15,915 nt of DNA. It comes from Actinomycetes bacterium (lineage in GTDB: Bacteria > Actinomycetota > Actinomycetes > Actinomycetales > Dermatophilaceae). The notes under the pieces were generated by a model. That model saw only the letters and a program-made list of their open reading frames with translations, was not told where the DNA came from and did no database searches. Shown in pieces: positions 14,567-15,915 of this stretch. The stretch is taken from the NCBI GenBank assembly GCA_023451855.1, contig JAEXXY010000380.1, forward strand, positions 1 through 15,915, read 5' to 3'. A program made the position numbers and the translations under genes. The number at the start of each line of letters is the position of its first letter. The stretch's first letter is position 1.

Positions 14567-14572
14567 GGAGGA
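14567..14572 (+). promoter_or_regulatory. Ribosome binding site GGAGGA of kdd
   Basis: GGAGGA lies 8 nt before the GTG at 14581 and fixes that start. It is one of only two strong Shine-Dalgarno sequences before a promoter-proximal gene here, the other being that of the cold-shock gene. Confidence 0.75.
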
Positions 14573-14580
14573 TCTGCGTC

Positions 14581-15696
14581 GTGACCACCCCACCGTCCAC
14601 GCCCGTCGGCGCGCGTGAGGCCTCGCCCGTCGGCCTGCACCGCGTCCTGGAACCCACGGGGGAGGGGGTGACCCTCCCGCAGGCCGCGCGCCGCCTCGAC
14701 GCCCGCCCCGAGCTGTGGCCCGACGAGGTGCGCGTCGCCGTCGACACCCTCAACCTCGACGCCGCCTCCTACCGCCAGCTCGCCGAGAAGCACACGCGCG
14801 ACGGAGTGCTCGACGGCGACGCCGTGCGCGAGGAGGTGCTGGCGATCGTCGCCGAGCGGGGCAAGATGCAGAACCCCGTCACCGGCTCGGGCGGCATGCT
14901 CATCGGCACCGTCGCGGAGGTCGGCCCGCAGAGCCCGCTCGGGCTCGCGGTCGGCGACCACGTCGCGACGCTCGTGTCGCTGTCCCTGACACCCCTCGCG
15001 ATCACCGACGGGCTGGCTCGCTGGGACGGGCGGTCCGAGCAGGTGCCCGCCACCGGGCACGCGATCCTCTTCGGGCGCAGCATCGCCGCCGTCCTGCCGG
15101 GCGACCTCGACCCGCGCCTGTCCCTCATGGTCATGGACGTCTGCGGGGCGCCGGCGCTCGTCTCGCGCGTCGTGGGGGAGTACGTCGCCCGTGGCGTCGC
15201 GCCGACGGTGGCCGTCCTCGGAGGCGCCGGCAAGTCGGGGTCGCTGTCGCTCGCCGCCGCCCGCGCGGCTGGGGCGTCACGCACCATCGGCGTCGTGCCG
15301 GTCGAGCGCGAGCGCGACGTCCTCGAGGCCAGCGGGCTCGCCGACACCGTCGTCCTCGCTGACGCCCGCAGCCCGCTGGGGCTCTCGGCGGCCGTCGAGG
15401 CCGCCGGTGGCCCCGCCGACGTCACGGTCGTGTGCGTCGACGTGCCCGGCTGCGAGCAGCCCGCGATCCTCGCCACCGCACAGGGGGGCACCGTCATCTT
15501 CTTCAGCATGGCCACGAACTTCGCCGCCGCCGCGCTCGGTGCCGAGGGCCTGGCCGCCGACGTGCGGATGCTCGTCGGCAACGGCTACGTGCCCGGTCAT
15601 GCCGACCTCGCGCTCTCCCTCGTGCGCGAGGTGCCGGCCGTGCGAGCGCTCTTCGAGTCGCGTCTGGCCCACGAGACGGCAGGATCTGACGCGTGA
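14581..15696 (+). CDS. kdd: L-erythro-3,5-diaminohexanoate dehydrogenase
   Basis: Kdd oxidatively deaminates 3,5-diaminohexanoate to 5-amino-3-oxohexanoate with NAD(P)+, the third step of lysine fermentation. The protein has 371 residues, slightly longer than the ~340 of fusobacterial Kdd because of an N-terminal extension. Features known from the family are HRVLEP near 20-25, VDTLNLDAASY at 54-64, GKMQNPVTGSGGMLIG at 94-109, the dinucleotide-binding turn GGAGKSG at 214-220, and FFSMATNFAAAALGAEG at 307-323. It has a medium-chain dehydrogenase-like Rossmann fold. GTG at 14581 is fixed by its ribosome binding site. The stop TGA overlaps the GTG of kamD, so the two are co-translated. The partner genes make the substrate assignment firm. 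Confidence 0.93.
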   Translation: MTTPPSTPVGAREASPVGLHRVLEPTGEGVTLPQAARRLDARPELWPDEVRVAVDTLNLDAASYRQLAEKHTRDGVLDGDAVREEVLAIVAERGKMQNPVTGSGGMLIGTVAEVGPQSPLGLAVGDHVATLVSLSLTPLAITDGLARWDGRSEQVPATGHAILFGRSIAAVLPGDLDPRLSLMVMDVCGAPALVSRVVGEYVARGVAPTVAVLGGAGKSGSLSLAAARAAGASRTIGVVPVERERDVLEASGLADTVVLADARSPLGLSAAVEAAGGPADVTVVCVDVPGCEQPAILATAQGGTVIFFSMATNFAAAALGAEGLAADVRMLVGNGYVPGHADLALSLVREVPAVRALFESRLAHETAGSDA

Positions 15697-15915
15697 GCCG
15701 CCCCGCCCCCCTCATCGAGCTCGACCCCGCCGTCGTCCGCCGCGCCCGGTCACTGGCACGCAAGGCCGCCGCGCCCGTCGTGCGCATCGCGCGCAGCCAC
15801 ACCACGGTGTCGGTCGAGCGCGCCACGCTTCGCCTGGCCGGCCTGGCCGGCGCCGACCACGAGCGCGTGCCGTGGGTCAACCACCTCGTCGACGCGGTCC
15901 GCGACGGTGTGGGAC
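15693..15915 (+). CDS. kamD: Lysine 5,6-aminomutase alpha subunit, N-terminal part (cut by window end)
   Basis: KamD is the large, B12- and PLP-binding subunit of the enzyme that moves the terminal amino group of beta-lysine (or D-lysine) to carbon 5. Only the first 74 residues are in the window. RSHTTVSVERATLRLAGLAG (34-53) and the following VPWVNHLVDAV match the conserved N-terminus of the family, whose clostridial members read HTTVTVERAVCRLLGIDG. GTG at 15693 overlaps the kdd stop (GTGA). An AGGA at 15681-15684 may serve as ribosome binding site. The catalytic residues lie beyond the edge; kamE, kce and kal are expected further on but are not seen. Confidence 0.9.
   Translation, partial: MSRPAPLIELDPAVVRRARSLARKAAAPVVRIARSHTTVSVERATLRLAGLAGADHERVPWVNHLVDAVRDGVG

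Noticed and set aside
14490..14580. B12 or lysine riboswitch upstream of the lysine genes
   Set aside because: The gap is 91 bp, kamA appears leaderless and the kdd leader is about 40 nt, which is too short for either riboswitch class.

Overview
The window comes from a high-G+C actinobacterium. The evidence is strong G/C bias at third codon positions, many GTG starts, start/stop overlaps, leaderless promoters of the TANNNT type, and a tatA-tatC-helY block next to a stand-alone 5'-3' exonuclease. That block resembles the Rv2094c-Rv2090 neighbourhood of Mycobacterium tuberculosis. The family or genus cannot be fixed from this sequence. No rRNA, tRNA, CRISPR, insertion sequence or phage gene was found, and the DNA looks like ordinary chromosome.

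Layout. (1) Positions 1-4711, plus strand: the end of a probable tatA, then tatC, a diacylglycerol/lipid kinase and a HelY-type DExH helicase, tightly packed. The kinase also has its own promoter overlapping the tatC stop codon. (2) Positions 4712-5182: a cold-shock protein with a structured leader of about 150 nt and a clear terminator. (3) Positions 5210-6407, minus strand: a small tudor/KOW-like basic protein and a PolI-type 5'-3' exonuclease. (4) Positions 6474-6969: an Lrp/AsnC regulator whose promoter carries a perfect 9+3+9 palindrome. (5) Positions 7034-9437, minus strand: a three-gene operon of a TetR regulator, a YbaK-type deacylase and a Bcr/CflA-type MFS exporter, with every junction overlapping. 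Divergent from it, at 9509-13036, is one very large gene fusing both halves of an ABC exporter. The TetR gene therefore sits between two exporters, with 71 bp of shared control DNA. (6) Positions 13047-15915: a lysine aminomutase locus. kamA (lysine 2,3-aminomutase) runs leftward; kdd (3,5-diaminohexanoate dehydrogenase) and the start of kamD (lysine 5,6-aminomutase alpha subunit) run rightward from the same 91-bp gap.

How the genes work together. KamA turns L-lysine into beta-lysine, KamDE moves the second amino group, and Kdd oxidises the 3,5-diaminohexanoate. These are the opening steps of the lysine fermentation pathway of clostridia and fusobacteria, here in an actinobacterial setting; kamE and the later genes would lie beyond the right edge. 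The TetR locus looks like a paired efflux system. The left part is housekeeping: protein export, lipid and RNA metabolism, and DNA repair.

The most useful observations are these. Five genes share the same promoter-to-start geometry (TANNNT, exactly 6 nt, start codon). The fused ABC exporter has one complete and one degenerate ATP site, with the changes falling exactly where a single dead site would need them. The helicase carries an Arg/Gly-rich insertion between its RecA lobes. KamA is divergent yet keeps the whole catalytic set. I did not find a clearly undescribed system; the nearest candidates are the TetR-centred double-exporter locus and the actinobacterial lysine pathway.
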